Below, piece after piece: positions 1-8,773 of a DNA stretch of 64,000 bases. Source of the stretch: Cylindrospermum stagnale PCC 7417 (lineage in GTDB: Bacteria > Cyanobacteriota > Cyanobacteriia > Cyanobacteriales > Nostocaceae). The stretch spans positions 347,001 through 411,000 of the forward strand of contig NC_019757.1 of NCBI RefSeq assembly GCF_000317535.1, in the 5' to 3' direction. A program made the position numbers and the translations under genes. Every line of letters starts with the position of its first letter. Position 1 is the first letter of the stretch. The notes under the pieces are model-generated. The model saw only the letters and a list, made by a program, of their open reading frames with translations, had not been told where the DNA came from and did not search any database.

Positions 1-1
1 T

Positions 2-73
2 GGATCGGAAGCGACAGTATCGCCAGAGGGAAAGAAAGGAGAAACGGTTTTAACCGCCATGAATCTTAATTAA
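2..73 (+). CDS. Possible 3' end of a gene entering from the left
   Basis: Frame 2 is open from the window edge to a TAA at 71-73 and encodes about 23 residues ending TAMNLN. Composition looks coding (Glu/Lys/Thr/Ala), but the piece is too short to name a family. It may be the C-terminus of a gene that lies mostly outside the window. Confidence 0.3.
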   Translation, partial: GSEATVSPEGKKGETVLTAMNLN

Positions 74-519
74 TTGATCTATTGCTTCTCTCAACAATCC
101 CTGCCATTTTGGAATTGTTTTTCGCTTTTCTGCCTTCCCTTGGGAAAAACCTGGACTTTCATTGGTAAGCCAACGCTTGTTGGCGGCTTTCATCATCTCG
201 TTTTCAACCGAAATATTGGGTTATGCCCCGCGCAGCGCCGAGTCTACCCATTTAACGACGAGATTTTGGATAAGGCTGACCAATGAAAGGATAACTTTAA
301 TGAAACCCTTTTTTCGACTTGATTCATAGAGGTATTTTTTCTAAGTACATTTTTGGGCATATTGGCAGCAAAAAATGCTATACACAAAACCTCTACATCT
401 CTGGAGCGTGTCAGGTTAAACTCTCGAATTGTGTTGATTAATTAATCTTCAGGAGCAAAACTAGGCACAAATTGCAAAACCATGCAAATATAAAGAAAAT
501 ATTAAAAAATCAAAAGCTC
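74..519. other. Intergenic region without recognisable gene
   Basis: AT-rich stretch. One 70-codon open frame at 74-286 (+) has no start context and a non-protein-like composition, so I do not call it. No RNA gene or repeat was recognised here. Confidence 0.4.
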
Positions 520-756
520 ATGATAACTGCCAAAATAATCCAACAAGTCTGGGCTGTGATCGAGTCTACTCAAGTTAGCACTCTTCTCCACTTTGACGAT
601 ACAGCCTTAGTACAATTGCTCCTTCAGCAGTTAAAAGTCAAGCAGGGGATTGAGTGCCCGGCAGATAGCAGCCTTAAAACTTACATTAAATCTAAACTGC
701 CACTAATTCGCGACACAGCTGAAGGGCGATTATCCTTCGGGCAAGACAATCATTAA
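520..756 (+). CDS. Small hypothetical protein
   Basis: About 78 residues when started at the ATG at 520; a longer TTG-started form from 472 is possible. The protein is soluble and rich in Leu, Gln and Lys. It begins MITAKIIQQVWAVIE and ends in a basic/acidic tail. The pattern of amphipathic helices looks like a real small protein, but no family was recognised. It lies 13 bp before the next small ORF in the same direction, so the two may be co-transcribed. No function is inferred. Confidence 0.5.
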   Translation: MITAKIIQQVWAVIESTQVSTLLHFDDTALVQLLLQQLKVKQGIECPADSSLKTYIKSKLPLIRDTAEGRLSFGQDNH

Positions 757-769
757 CACGAGTAACCGA

Positions 770-1090
770 ATGATTGCTGAGAGCCAAATATTTTCGAGAA
801 AATTCGACCAGTACGACATGATAAATCACTGGCTAATAATTGCCCTGGTAGCTTATCTAATAGGAGCGGCGATGGAAGGGGCGAGTACAGCCAGTCAGCT
901 ATTTAATTCAGCACCAGACCTAATTAAAGGCAGACAAAACAACCTTTCAGAGCCTGCCACTCCACCCACTACAAGTTGGCAAGTTGTCGCCGCCATTGCC
1001 TCGGTAAGTATATGCGGGGCTTTCTGCTGGCCCTGTCGCCTGTTCCACCGTTCAATTAAAGGGGATGGGAAAGATGGGCAGGCAAAATAA
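770..1090 (+). CDS. Small hypothetical membrane protein
   Basis: 106 residues from the ATG at 770; an in-frame ATG at 818 (MINHWLIIALVAYLIG) would start directly at the first membrane segment. There are two hydrophobic segments, near residues 20-35 and 70-88, separated by a polar Pro/Thr-rich loop, and a basic C-terminus. It follows the previous small ORF by 13 bp. Family not recognised. Immediately downstream begins decayed MFS transporter sequence, so this end of the window has been rearranged. Confidence 0.45.
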   Translation: MIAESQIFSRKFDQYDMINHWLIIALVAYLIGAAMEGASTASQLFNSAPDLIKGRQNNLSEPATPPTTSWQVVAAIASVSICGAFCWPCRLFHRSIKGDGKDGQAK

Positions 1091-1116
1091 ATACCTTGTC
1101 TACTACCCCCTTCTTT

Positions 1117-1284
1117 TTAGAGCGAGTTAAGCACTATCTCACAGCAAAAATTGGCTTGCTATTAGCAGTATAGCCTGTGCTCAGTGCATTGATTGCCCCG
1201 ATAGCTGGTGCACTGCCAGACCGTTTGGGAACTCGGTTAGTTGTACCGCCAGGAAGGATTTTCTACCCAATGCCTTTTAAGCTG
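1117..1284 (+). pseudogene. Remnant of an MFS transporter
   Basis: Reading from about 1117 gives a helix followed by the motif PIAGALPDRLGTRLV near 1198-1243. This matches the conserved loop between helices 2 and 3 of major facilitator superfamily permeases (G-x-L-x-D-R-x-G-x-R). A TAG stop interrupts the frame at about 1171, just after IGLLLAV. There is no start and no remaining transporter body. I read it as a decayed fragment lying against the 3' end of the convergent dioxygenase gene. Assignment rests on the motif alone. Confidence 0.5.
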
Positions 1285-2191
1285 CGATCGCTACGCGTGA
1301 GGTATATGCAGAAGAGTCTCCTTTAACAACCTCACTATGTTTGCCGTCAATGCTGACTGGGATATCGCCGGAAATTGTCACTCGCTGAACATGTCGAGGC
1401 TGGTTGCCGTAATCAGCGATCGCATAATGTTGAGTAGCGCGGTTGTCCCAAAACGCCACGTCTCCCACTTGCCAACGCCAGCGAACTGTGTTTTCAGGAC
1501 GCGTCACATAGGACTGCAACAGTCTGATCAAGTCGTTTGATTCAGTTTCAGATAAGCCACGGATTCGATGAACGAAACCACCGATGAAAAGTCCACGCTC
1601 GCCGGACTCAGGATGGATGCGTACGACCGGATGAATAGTCTCATATACCGTCGATGTGAAGACAGACCGATAAGCTCTAACCTCTTCAGTCAGGTCAACT
1701 GCGGCTGCCGCATAGTCATAGGCGTTGCTGTGGACAGCCCAGAGTTGGTCAGCGATATTACGCAGATGGGGTGGCAAATCCTGGTATGCAGTCACCGAGT
1801 TTGCCCAGATAGTGTCGCCTCCAGATCTGGGGATGATCAGCGCCCGTAAGATAGAGCCGAGAGGGGGGCGGTCTACGAATGTAACATCCGTGTGCCAGTT
1901 GTTGGCGCGGGCGACAGTTCGTCCATAATCCAGGTCGAGGACTTCTGGGTGTCCTGGGAGCGACGGTACTGTGGGATGGGCCGTGGTGACCTCACCGAAC
2001 CGGCGAGCAAAGGCGACCTGCCCGTTGGCGTCGATCTGCTGGCCACGGAAGAAGATCACCTTGTAATAAACTAGGGCTTTGCGAATCTCGCTAATGATGC
2101 TGTCGCTGAGGTCAGCACTTAAGTCAACACCTAGGATCTCAGCACCGATGCGTCCTGCAACTGGTTGGATGTCAAAGTAGTTATAACTCAT
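1277..2191 (-). CDS. TauD/TfdA-family Fe(II)/2-oxoglutarate dioxygenase
   Basis: 304 residues, the usual family length. The metal facial triad is visible: H100-x-D102 (in NNWHTDVTF) and H255 (in ATQHYAIADY). R270 is a likely 2-oxoglutarate-binding Arg. These positions closely parallel E. coli TauD (H99, D101, H255, R270). The family couples 2-oxoglutarate decarboxylation to hydroxylation of a substrate such as taurine or another sulfonate, often releasing sulfite. The actual substrate here is unknown, and no ssu/tau ABC transporter lies next to it. It is a single cytoplasmic gene transcribed leftward, flanked on both sides by transporter and dehydrogenase remnants, which suggests a reshuffled or acquired island. 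Family assignment is sure; substrate is not. Confidence 0.9.
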   Translation of the reverse strand: MSYNYFDIQPVAGRIGAEILGVDLSADLSDSIISEIRKALVYYKVIFFRGQQIDANGQVAFARRFGEVTTAHPTVPSLPGHPEVLDLDYGRTVARANNWHTDVTFVDRPPLGSILRALIIPRSGGDTIWANSVTAYQDLPPHLRNIADQLWAVHSNAYDYAAAAVDLTEEVRAYRSVFTSTVYETIHPVVRIHPESGERGLFIGGFVHRIRGLSETESNDLIRLLQSYVTRPENTVRWRWQVGDVAFWDNRATQHYAIADYGNQPRHVQRVTISGDIPVSIDGKHSEVVKGDSSAYTSRVAIAA

Positions 2192-2349
2192 TGTTTTTCT
2201 GTCTCCAGTTCGTTAGTAGTGATGATTTACGGAATTAGATGTTTTAGAGTTTTGACAGCTGCCTTCAGATCGGTGGCGATCGCTCGCTCATAATGAAAAA
2301 ATCAAACTTTAATACCTGACAATCCTGAACGCACACTTGTTTTTTTCTA

Positions 2350-2559
2350 TTAATTTGTACTTTTTATTGTAAGTAAAATTACGGTCACCATGTTGCCCAC
2401 TGATGGAAAGCCTGTATTCTGGATGCTCAGGATGGCTTGAGCCAGAAGTGTTGACCTTCTCTCAGGTAACCGATTCAATCCTTGAGGTGCAACCACTTCA
2501 CTCACTGCCAAACCCCCTGGGATATTGGGGTCAACAATCACAGTACGTATTTTGCTCAT
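2350..2559 (-). pseudogene. Truncated 5' end of a zinc-type alcohol dehydrogenase/quinone oxidoreductase gene
   Basis: The first ~25 residues (MSKIRTVIVDPNIPGGLAVS and following EVVAP) resemble the N-terminus of medium-chain zinc-binding dehydrogenases (VDPNxPGxLxxxEVxAP). After that the frame runs into unrelated, low-quality sequence and stops at 69 codons. Normal family length is over 300. I read this as a gene remnant in which only the start survives. Confidence 0.45.
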
Positions 2560-2969
2560 CAGGTTGCCGGCTATCTAATTGGCGATCGCGCCACCGCTGC
2601 TGCTTTAGTGCAGATCGCATTTTTGTCTGCAATAGGTCAAGTGAATATGTGACCTAGTCTTTCCTGGCTTTGAACCCCTTTGACGAAGTCAACTGTAGTC
2701 AACAAACTACGGTAACTCGATAGATATTTAGTAATATCTGGTTAAAAAAAAACTAACACAAGACAACCCTAAGAAGCAAGCCTCTAAAAAAAATTGTGCA
2801 GCAGCGTTAAGCTAGTCAATAGTAGAAACGGAAATAATCACATCTTGTCAGTAGCTACTCTTAGACTAAAGACAAGGTAAACGAGAAAGAGCTTCTTCCT
2901 CCTTAGTCCTTTATTCGTCAGCTATTCAGGCATTTTCTTAAACTTGGTAAGTCCGAAAATATTTTGGGG
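2560..2969. other. Intergenic region with decayed coding sequence
   Basis: From 2551 to about 2652 (+) a short open stretch encodes AHQVAGYLIGDRATAAALVQ and a further Ala/Ile-rich helix before TGA. It looks like old coding sequence, but the family is not recognised. The rest (2660-2969) is AT-rich with no gene seen. Confidence 0.3.
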
Positions 2970-4028
2970 TTAAATCCCCTTGAATCCCATACCAGCTTCT
3001 ATCTGATGTTCAACTTGAGCAGAACTCACCAAGCTTTGAGCATCTCTGCGAGAACTCTGACGCCTAATACCAACTTGGCTCAGGAATATGCCAACTAAAA
3101 TCAAGCTGCCGCCGACATATTGAGCTAGGGTAGGGGCTTCGCCTAAAATCAAATAAGCAGCTATGATGCCTACGATTGGGGTAAAAGAGCCAACTAAAGA
3201 AGCAGCAGACACAGTGCAATATCTCAAGCCTTTGAGCCAAAATGACTGGCCGATCACCACAATCACAACACCATAGACAAGCATCCACTGCCAGAGAAAC
3301 GGTGAGAATACTTCCATAAAATGGTGTTTGCCATAGAAAACTAAGGCAATGAAGAAAAATATTCCACTTCCTAAGGCAGTACGAAAGATATTGAAGATTC
3401 CTAGCGGGATATCAGAGAGGTATCTTTTGACAAGAATCGTTGAAGCTACGGAAATCAAGGCGGCTACTGCTGCTAGAAGTTCGCCTATACCTACTTTCAA
3501 ACCTGCCATATTCATCATGTCTGCCCCTGGGGACTGAAGAATAATAGTCAGGGTAACACCAACAAAAGCAGCGATCGCACCGACAACTTCCCAAAAACCT
3601 ACCCGTTCTCTCAGCAACCACACCGATAAAGCCATAATCAGCGGCGGTTCCAAACGTCCGACTAAAATAATGTTATTGACTTCTGTTAGTTCCAGTGCCC
3701 GGAAAACTAATCCAGGTGCTGCTGCTCCAGAGAGAATTGCTACCACTGTTAAAGCTAACCATTCCTGTCGGGAAATTTGCTTCAAATTAGCTTTGTTCCA
3801 CTGTCGCCCATAGATCATAATCAGCACTATCAAGGCGCACAAGTTGCCTACAAACAAAACATTACACAGAGAAATCGGATTGCGACCACCAATGAAGTGT
3901 TGGGCACCGATTTCTGTCAACTTGCGGGTAACTGCGCTAGATGCTCCAAAAATTAGGATTGCTAGCCAGAGATAGGTTTGACCTGGAATTTTGCGGATAA
4001 GACGATGCCATCTTCTCGGTCTGGTCAC
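2970..4028 (-). CDS. DMT-superfamily (EamA) transporter
   Basis: 352 residues from a GTG start. About ten hydrophobic segments in two repeated halves fit the EamA/RhaT-type drug/metabolite transporter fold. The first half contains LTEVNNIILVGRLEPPLIMA. The second half ends with SAASLVGSFTPIVGIIAAYL and GEAPTLAQYVGGSLILVGIF, the classic last two helices of the family. The protein is an inner-membrane permease, usually exporting amino acids, nucleosides or drugs; the substrate is not predictable. It stands alone and faces left. The C-terminal 35 residues are polar and cytoplasmic. Confidence 0.88.
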   Translation of the reverse strand: MTRPRRWHRLIRKIPGQTYLWLAILIFGASSAVTRKLTEIGAQHFIGGRNPISLCNVLFVGNLCALIVLIMIYGRQWNKANLKQISRQEWLALTVVAILSGAAAPGLVFRALELTEVNNIILVGRLEPPLIMALSVWLLRERVGFWEVVGAIAAFVGVTLTIILQSPGADMMNMAGLKVGIGELLAAVAALISVASTILVKRYLSDIPLGIFNIFRTALGSGIFFFIALVFYGKHHFMEVFSPFLWQWMLVYGVVIVVIGQSFWLKGLRYCTVSAASLVGSFTPIVGIIAAYLILGEAPTLAQYVGGSLILVGIFLSQVGIRRQSSRRDAQSLVSSAQVEHQIEAGMGFKGI

Positions 4029-4281
4029 AATAACACCACTGCAAAAATACTATCAACTATACTCGGCTTCCCTGATTAATTTAGGGTGAGGTGAATCTGA
4101 GAAAACACTGAAGAAAGGTAAAAGACATGACAGCATCACAATTTCCTGAGAATCTGCTGAGTTGAAACTAAATTTTCTCACGGGATAAATTCAGACAATT
4201 CATGGCTTGGGTTCATATCAGCTTCAGTAGCTGATGGGATGCTGCGGACAGTCAAGAAAGTCAACTCCTCAGGAAAAACAA

Positions 4282-4662
4282 ATGAAATTCGCCTCTTCTC
4301 TGCTCACAAGTATCGCTTTAGCTGGTATGTTGACAGTCTGGGATGTTCCACTCAAAGCTGTGAATCCTTCATTAGTTCAAGCATCAGCCGCAGAAACTAA
4401 AGATGCTACAGGTTTGACAGTTCAACAGAAAATTGATTTGCTCATCAAGCATAAAGGTCAGTTTGGCAGTGGTGACGAGCTACGTCGTTTCTTTTTTGGT
4501 GACCTTGAGCCAATCGCCGTCCAACCTGGTGGTGCAGGTATGGTAGTCAACCTTTATAACAAAGCCAATAATGTCACGATCGCTTACTGCTCAACCTACG
4601 ATGTGGTAATTGCCGTGAAAAAAGGCAAGGTGGCTAAGTTTGAAGCCAGTGAAGTGAAGTAA
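4282..4662 (+). CDS. Exported hypothetical protein
   Basis: 126 residues from the ATG at 4282. A GTG/ATG-extended reading from 4234 would put a polar Cys-rich leader in front of a clear signal peptide, so the later start is chosen. Residues 1-35 form a basic-hydrophobic export signal ending near VQASAAE. The mature part (about 90 residues) is mixed alpha/beta with EKQ-rich and Gly-rich stretches. A conserved-looking core (QKIDLLIKHKGQFGSGDELR) resembles small periplasmic proteins found only in cyanobacteria. Family not recognised and function unknown. Confidence 0.65.
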   Translation: MKFASSLLTSIALAGMLTVWDVPLKAVNPSLVQASAAETKDATGLTVQQKIDLLIKHKGQFGSGDELRRFFFGDLEPIAVQPGGAGMVVNLYNKANNVTIAYCSTYDVVIAVKKGKVAKFEASEVK

Positions 4663-4963
4663 CGGTAGGTTCGCTCATTTTTTTGCGGGTTGTTTGGAAA
4701 AACTCATTTAATATGAAGACGCCCAAAACTGTTGCTTAAATTTTGGGGACTCATATCTTCAAACCCTATTCCGTCGCCATTTCCTGCAACCCGGCGCAGT
4801 TTCGCCTGAAAAATAATAGTGTGGTTAGTAACTCCATACAATTGAGCATGGCAGATATTCAAAATCTGCCCTTGGCTTCAATAGTGATTAGCCATATCTG
4901 CGTTGAGGGCGATAGTCTCTTCCTACTTAAATTATGGGCAAATATTTTATCTAGAGGTGTGGT

Positions 4964-5701
4964 GTGGAACTTAGAGATGCGATTTTGTTGTTACATCCGG
5001 CGATCGCTATTATCGTAGTTTTTCCCCTAATTGGCATCGTTATCCACCGAGCTTTTCAAGTCCGTCAACGCCGATTGCAGACTGTAGGCACAGGTAAGAG
5101 CAAAATACCACCGGTTGTCGGACAGGAACACGTCCAGTTGGGCCGTTGGCTAACTGGAGCCGTTGTCGGCATTGTGCTACTAGCCCTAGCTAACGATATT
5201 TTTGGCAATATTTTAGACAACCAAGTTTGGATTAAAGCACCATTCCAGGTTATTTTTATCGGGCTAGTATTTGTCGGTGCGATCGCATCCCTATTTTTAC
5301 TCTATCAGGCAAAGGATCAACACTGGCGTGGTATATTTGCGACTCTGAGCGGCATGGGGTTAGTAGTGTTGGGTTGTCAGGATGGCATTTATCGCCAAAC
5401 CGACCAATGGTATATCTCCCACTACTATTACGGACTAATTGCCGCTCTATTGATGATTTTTTCCCTGGCTATCTTACCCGATATCTACAAAGATAAAACC
5501 AATTTCTGGCGCCAAGTTCACATCATTCTCAATTGCATCGCTCTCCTATTATTTATCGGACAGGGAATTACAGGAACACTGTCATTATTAGAAGTTCCCC
5601 TCAGTTGGCAAGAACCATACATCCAGATGCTTTACAAACAAAATTGTCACACTCAAACCTGCACAATCCAAGCACCGCCCATACCTGAAAAACTTCAATA
5701 A
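4964..5701 (+). CDS. Cyanobacterial multi-pass membrane protein (DUF4079-like)
   Basis: 245 residues from a GTG start. About five to six hydrophobic segments lie near residues 8-28, 62-80, 90-112, 117-135, 155-172 and 185-205. The N-terminal HPAIAIIVVFPLIGIVIHRA carries a membrane-embedded His, and further His residues (SHYYYG, VHIILN) sit in later helices. This resembles the heme- or quinone-associated DUF4079 family. I recognise the family only from overall pattern. It is probably located in the thylakoid or cytoplasmic membrane. No operon partner is evident; the CYTH gene follows 70 bp downstream. Confidence 0.6.
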   Translation: MELRDAILLLHPAIAIIVVFPLIGIVIHRAFQVRQRRLQTVGTGKSKIPPVVGQEHVQLGRWLTGAVVGIVLLALANDIFGNILDNQVWIKAPFQVIFIGLVFVGAIASLFLLYQAKDQHWRGIFATLSGMGLVVLGCQDGIYRQTDQWYISHYYYGLIAALLMIFSLAILPDIYKDKTNFWRQVHIILNCIALLLFIGQGITGTLSLLEVPLSWQEPYIQMLYKQNCHTQTCTIQAPPIPEKLQ

Positions 5702-5771
5702 ATTAACAGATTTATTTTAACTTGAATTGGAATCCAGCTAGAATAATCTTATAGATTCAATCTCAACTAAA

Positions 5772-6236
5772 ATGGCGAAAGAAATAGAGCGTAAATTTTT
5801 AGTTAAAAGCGATAGTTGGAGAAGACTAGCTGAGGGTAAAGTATATCGTCAGGGATACATCTCAACCCAAAAAGAAGCTACTGTACGTGTCCGCATAGCA
5901 GGGAACCAAGGATACTTAACGATGAAGGGGCCTAGCGTTAAATATAGTAGGTCAGAGTTTGAGTATCCCATTCCGATTGAAGATGCTCAAGAAATGCTTG
6001 ATACATTATGCGAACCTCCTTTAATAGAAAAAATTAGATATAGGGTAGAGTACGGTGGTTTGATTTGGGAAATAGACGAGTTTGATGGTGTTAATAAAGG
6101 ACTGATCATAGCAGAAGTCGAACTCAGCGATGAACAACAACAACTTGAACTACCAATCTGGATTGGTGAGGAAGTTTCGGACGATCCCAAATATTTCAAC
6201 AGCAATTTAGTGAAACATCCCTTTTCACAATGGTAA
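5772..6236 (+). CDS. CYTH-domain phosphatase (triphosphate tunnel metalloenzyme)
   Basis: 154 residues, the typical length of single-domain bacterial CYTH proteins. It begins MAKEIERKFLV, containing the signature ExExK motif. Alternating charged beta strands follow (TVRVRIAGNQGYLTMKG, IEKIRYRVEYGGLIWEIDEF, IAEVEL), carrying the Arg/Lys/Glu residues that line the tunnel. Family members hydrolyse inorganic tripolyphosphate or other triphosphates with Mg2+ or Mn2+; the true substrate here is unknown. It is a cytoplasmic, monocistronic gene with an ATG start. Confidence 0.92.
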   Translation: MAKEIERKFLVKSDSWRRLAEGKVYRQGYISTQKEATVRVRIAGNQGYLTMKGPSVKYSRSEFEYPIPIEDAQEMLDTLCEPPLIEKIRYRVEYGGLIWEIDEFDGVNKGLIIAEVELSDEQQQLELPIWIGEEVSDDPKYFNSNLVKHPFSQW

Positions 6237-6527
6237 TTACTGCAAATAACGGTTATAAAATTTGATATCAAACCCTCACTTAGATGTTTTCTTGCGGAGG
6301 CTTTTTTTATCATGCCTGCGTGCTAACACATCACGCAATACGGTTCATATCAAATCCGTTTTTATCGGTATCATTCCTACAACCTCTGCGACGGCAGTCG
6401 CTACAACGGGGGGAACCCCCGCAACGCGCTGCCTCCTCTCTGTGTCTAGAGCAGTTTTTTAATACCAGACTATTGACACAACTACACTTGTACCAGACCA
6501 GTCCTAGTTTTTGCAACAGAACTAAAA

Positions 6528-7625
6528 TTATTTAATTTCAACTAATCCATGATTCCAGAATACAGGAAATAATGATGGCGAAACGCCTAATGATAGTAAA
6601 TTGTGATACCAACCAATAGCAATAAATTCCTTTGAATTATTTGGTGAAGGAAAAAAGTTTGTTCCATACATACCTGTTTTTTCACTACCCATCACTACGG
6701 GTTTTTTACTTACAGCTTTAAACGGTCCAGTAATTTCGTCAGCAACATACCAATATAGTGAAGATGGGCTAATTCTCTCCTGACTAACCTGCTGTATCCA
6801 TTTTGGATTCAACCGATGGGGCCAGCAAGAGAAAAACAAATGATATTTACCATTTTGATAAATAACCTGCGGTCGCTCCATTTCTATATAAATTGATTCA
6901 CTTGTCCTGTCCAAAATCGGCATACAAGCGGGAGATAGGAGTGTGTAAGGTCCAGCTATGCTGTCAGCAACTGCTAGAGCAACACAACCGCAAAATGGGC
7001 TAGCTGCTAATTCCTTTGCTGCGGCACAAATGAACATATAGTACTTGCCAGTTTGCTCTTCTTTTACAATGTAAGGATCGCGCCAATGGCGATGGGTGAT
7101 TGTCTCTCCATTTGTAAAAGTAAAGTCATATTTCCCATACCAGCGATCGCGTTCATCCAAGTTTACAAAAATAGGGTGACTCGACTGGCGCTGCCAATGA
7201 ATACCATCAGTAGATGTTGCCAACCCAATCTCCTCGTTCCACATATCTTCCTTACCTGCTGCTGAGTAAAAGAGGTAATAAATACCATTTTCTTGGTAGG
7301 TGGAACCAGCAAGCATCCTTTGAGATTCTAGTGGATTCTTTGGGTCAGGTTCGAGTATGACTCCCAAATCTTGCCAATGTTTCATATCACTAGAAATAGC
7401 ACCATAAATTGTGGCTTCTGCCCACCAAGGAGTGCGGGGGTCTACAGCTTTGGGACCCCCCAAATAAAACAGACGATAAATATCACCATCTCTGAGAATC
7501 CAAGGGTCCCAAGTTAATCCTCCCTTACGCAGCGAGCGAGCAATCTTGATAGTAAAGTTCCTTCCCCGAGGTAAGGAATCAATAAAAGTTGTAATTTTTT
7601 GATCAAATCCGCTATTAAGCTTCAT
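6528..7625 (-). CDS. GH68/GH43-like five-bladed beta-propeller glycosidase or transferase
   Basis: 365 residues from the ATG at 7625, chosen because GGAG lies about 9 bases upstream; a TTG at 7640 would add five residues. Propeller blades repeat as DGDIYRLFYLGG, ENGIYYLFYS, TGKYYMFICA and NGKYHLFFSC. The catalytic pattern of clan GH-J is visible: WDPW (nucleophile Asp), HWRDPY (RDP) and EMERPQV, equivalent to the acid/base E(I/M)ERP of GH68. There is no signal peptide, unlike secreted levansucrases. It is the last gene of the leftward polysaccharide cluster and could trim or transfer a sugar. GH43/GH130-type enzymes are the alternative. Confidence 0.7.
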   Translation of the reverse strand: MKLNSGFDQKITTFIDSLPRGRNFTIKIARSLRKGGLTWDPWILRDGDIYRLFYLGGPKAVDPRTPWWAEATIYGAISSDMKHWQDLGVILEPDPKNPLESQRMLAGSTYQENGIYYLFYSAAGKEDMWNEEIGLATSTDGIHWQRQSSHPIFVNLDERDRWYGKYDFTFTNGETITHRHWRDPYIVKEEQTGKYYMFICAAAKELAASPFCGCVALAVADSIAGPYTLLSPACMPILDRTSESIYIEMERPQVIYQNGKYHLFFSCWPHRLNPKWIQQVSQERISPSSLYWYVADEITGPFKAVSKKPVVMGSEKTGMYGTNFFPSPNNSKEFIAIGWYHNLLSLGVSPSLFPVFWNHGLVEIK

Positions 7626-7924
7626 TTCGTCAATCTCCAATGATGATTTATTTTTGAAAGATTTAAGTAAGTAGGCGAACAGAAATCAAACTACAGCACT
7701 TTGCGAGTAAATGAAGTACAAATATCCCTCTTCCATTAAACTGGGAATCGCAAAAATAATTTCCTAATTTTGAAATCTAGATGTGATAAAGGTTTGAACA
7801 TTTTATTACCAACAAAATGTGGCGAACATTTTGAAACCTTAATAAATCGCCAAAACCCTTGTTAAATAAAGGTCTCAAATTTGGCGTTGCCTAGAGTGAT
7901 TGAAGAGGGATAACAAGCCATGAT
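7626..7924. other. Intergenic region in the polysaccharide cluster
   Basis: About 300 bp between the GH68-like gene and the methyltransferase gene. It is AT-rich with no open frame. The sequence near 7880-7910 lacks a clear terminator, so read-through from the upstream genes is possible. Confidence 0.35.
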
Positions 7925-8617
7925 TCATTTTTTTTTCATCAGCTTATAAAAGAATTTTCCTAAGTCACCTTGAGACAAAATTTCAAAACCTCTATTTACT
8001 TTTGAAGTCGCTATAGAATAGCGACTTTTATCAGCTATAAACCTTTGTTCGCTCCAGTTTTTTGCATGGCTGCTTTCCTCGAGTTTTACGAACACCGCTG
8101 TTTTTGATGATAAGTCAGCTTTTAGTTCCCATTCTGGCTCTGAGAGCAGAAAGTTCTTCAGCACTGATCCTGTCCAAATTTGCGTGTCATCAATTATCAT
8201 CATCCCACCAATTTTTAACTTATTGCAAGTGTAATACCAGTCGATAAATGGTGAAGGGAATGCATGGCGCCCATCAATAAGAACAAGATCTAAATCATCC
8301 ACTGTTAAAGATGGTAGTACTCGTTCAGATATGTCTACATGAAAGTCTATTTTGTGAGGTAATATCTGATTATTTTGGCAATATTCCCGAATGCGATTAA
8401 CAAGTTTTATATCTGGAACAATACATGTATGACAAGCACCCTTTATTGCAAACAAGAGAGTACTAACACCAGCTCCTGTTTCTAGAGTTTTCGAGTTTTT
8501 ATTGATATGTTTATCTAAAAAATTCAAGGTTGTATCAGATATCTGCCATGAAGTGAGTGTTCCGGGTGTGACTTCATGTAATAAAGGGGCATTTTGTAGT
8601 AATACTTGTAAATTCAT
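7925..8617 (-). CDS. Class I SAM-dependent methyltransferase
   Basis: 230 residues. The S-adenosylmethionine motif I is visible as TLETGAGVSTLLFAI near residues 44-58. A later strand LDLVLIDGRHAFPSPFIDWY (motif with Asp-Gly) and GGMMIIDDTQIW match the Methyltransf_24 subgroup, which often sits in sugar and polysaccharide gene clusters. It is cytoplasmic. It belongs to the leftward polysaccharide cluster, 157 bp from the preceding GT2 gene. It may methylate a sugar or nucleotide-sugar, but the substrate is an inference from context. Confidence 0.7.
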   Translation of the reverse strand: MNLQVLLQNAPLLHEVTPGTLTSWQISDTTLNFLDKHINKNSKTLETGAGVSTLLFAIKGACHTCIVPDIKLVNRIREYCQNNQILPHKIDFHVDISERVLPSLTVDDLDLVLIDGRHAFPSPFIDWYYTCNKLKIGGMMIIDDTQIWTGSVLKNFLLSEPEWELKADLSSKTAVFVKLEESSHAKNWSEQRFIADKSRYSIATSKVNRGFEILSQGDLGKFFYKLMKKK

Positions 8618-8773
8618 GAGCGCTTACTCCCTAAATAATATAGACATTGAGAAAGGTTTAACTAGAACAAATTTTCTTCAGTATTTAAGAATCTTTTGTC
8701 ACTTTCGACTCAAGGGTATAAAGTTTAAACCCAAAATGACAAAAGAGGATTAATAACTACAATGCAGTTTCTA

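Noticed and set aside
74-286. 70-codon open frame at the window start
   Set aside because: No ribosome site, aromatic/Cys-rich non-protein-like composition and no recognisable family.
1337-2074. Plus-strand frames inside the dioxygenase gene
   Set aside because: Shadows of the well-supported minus-strand TauD gene.
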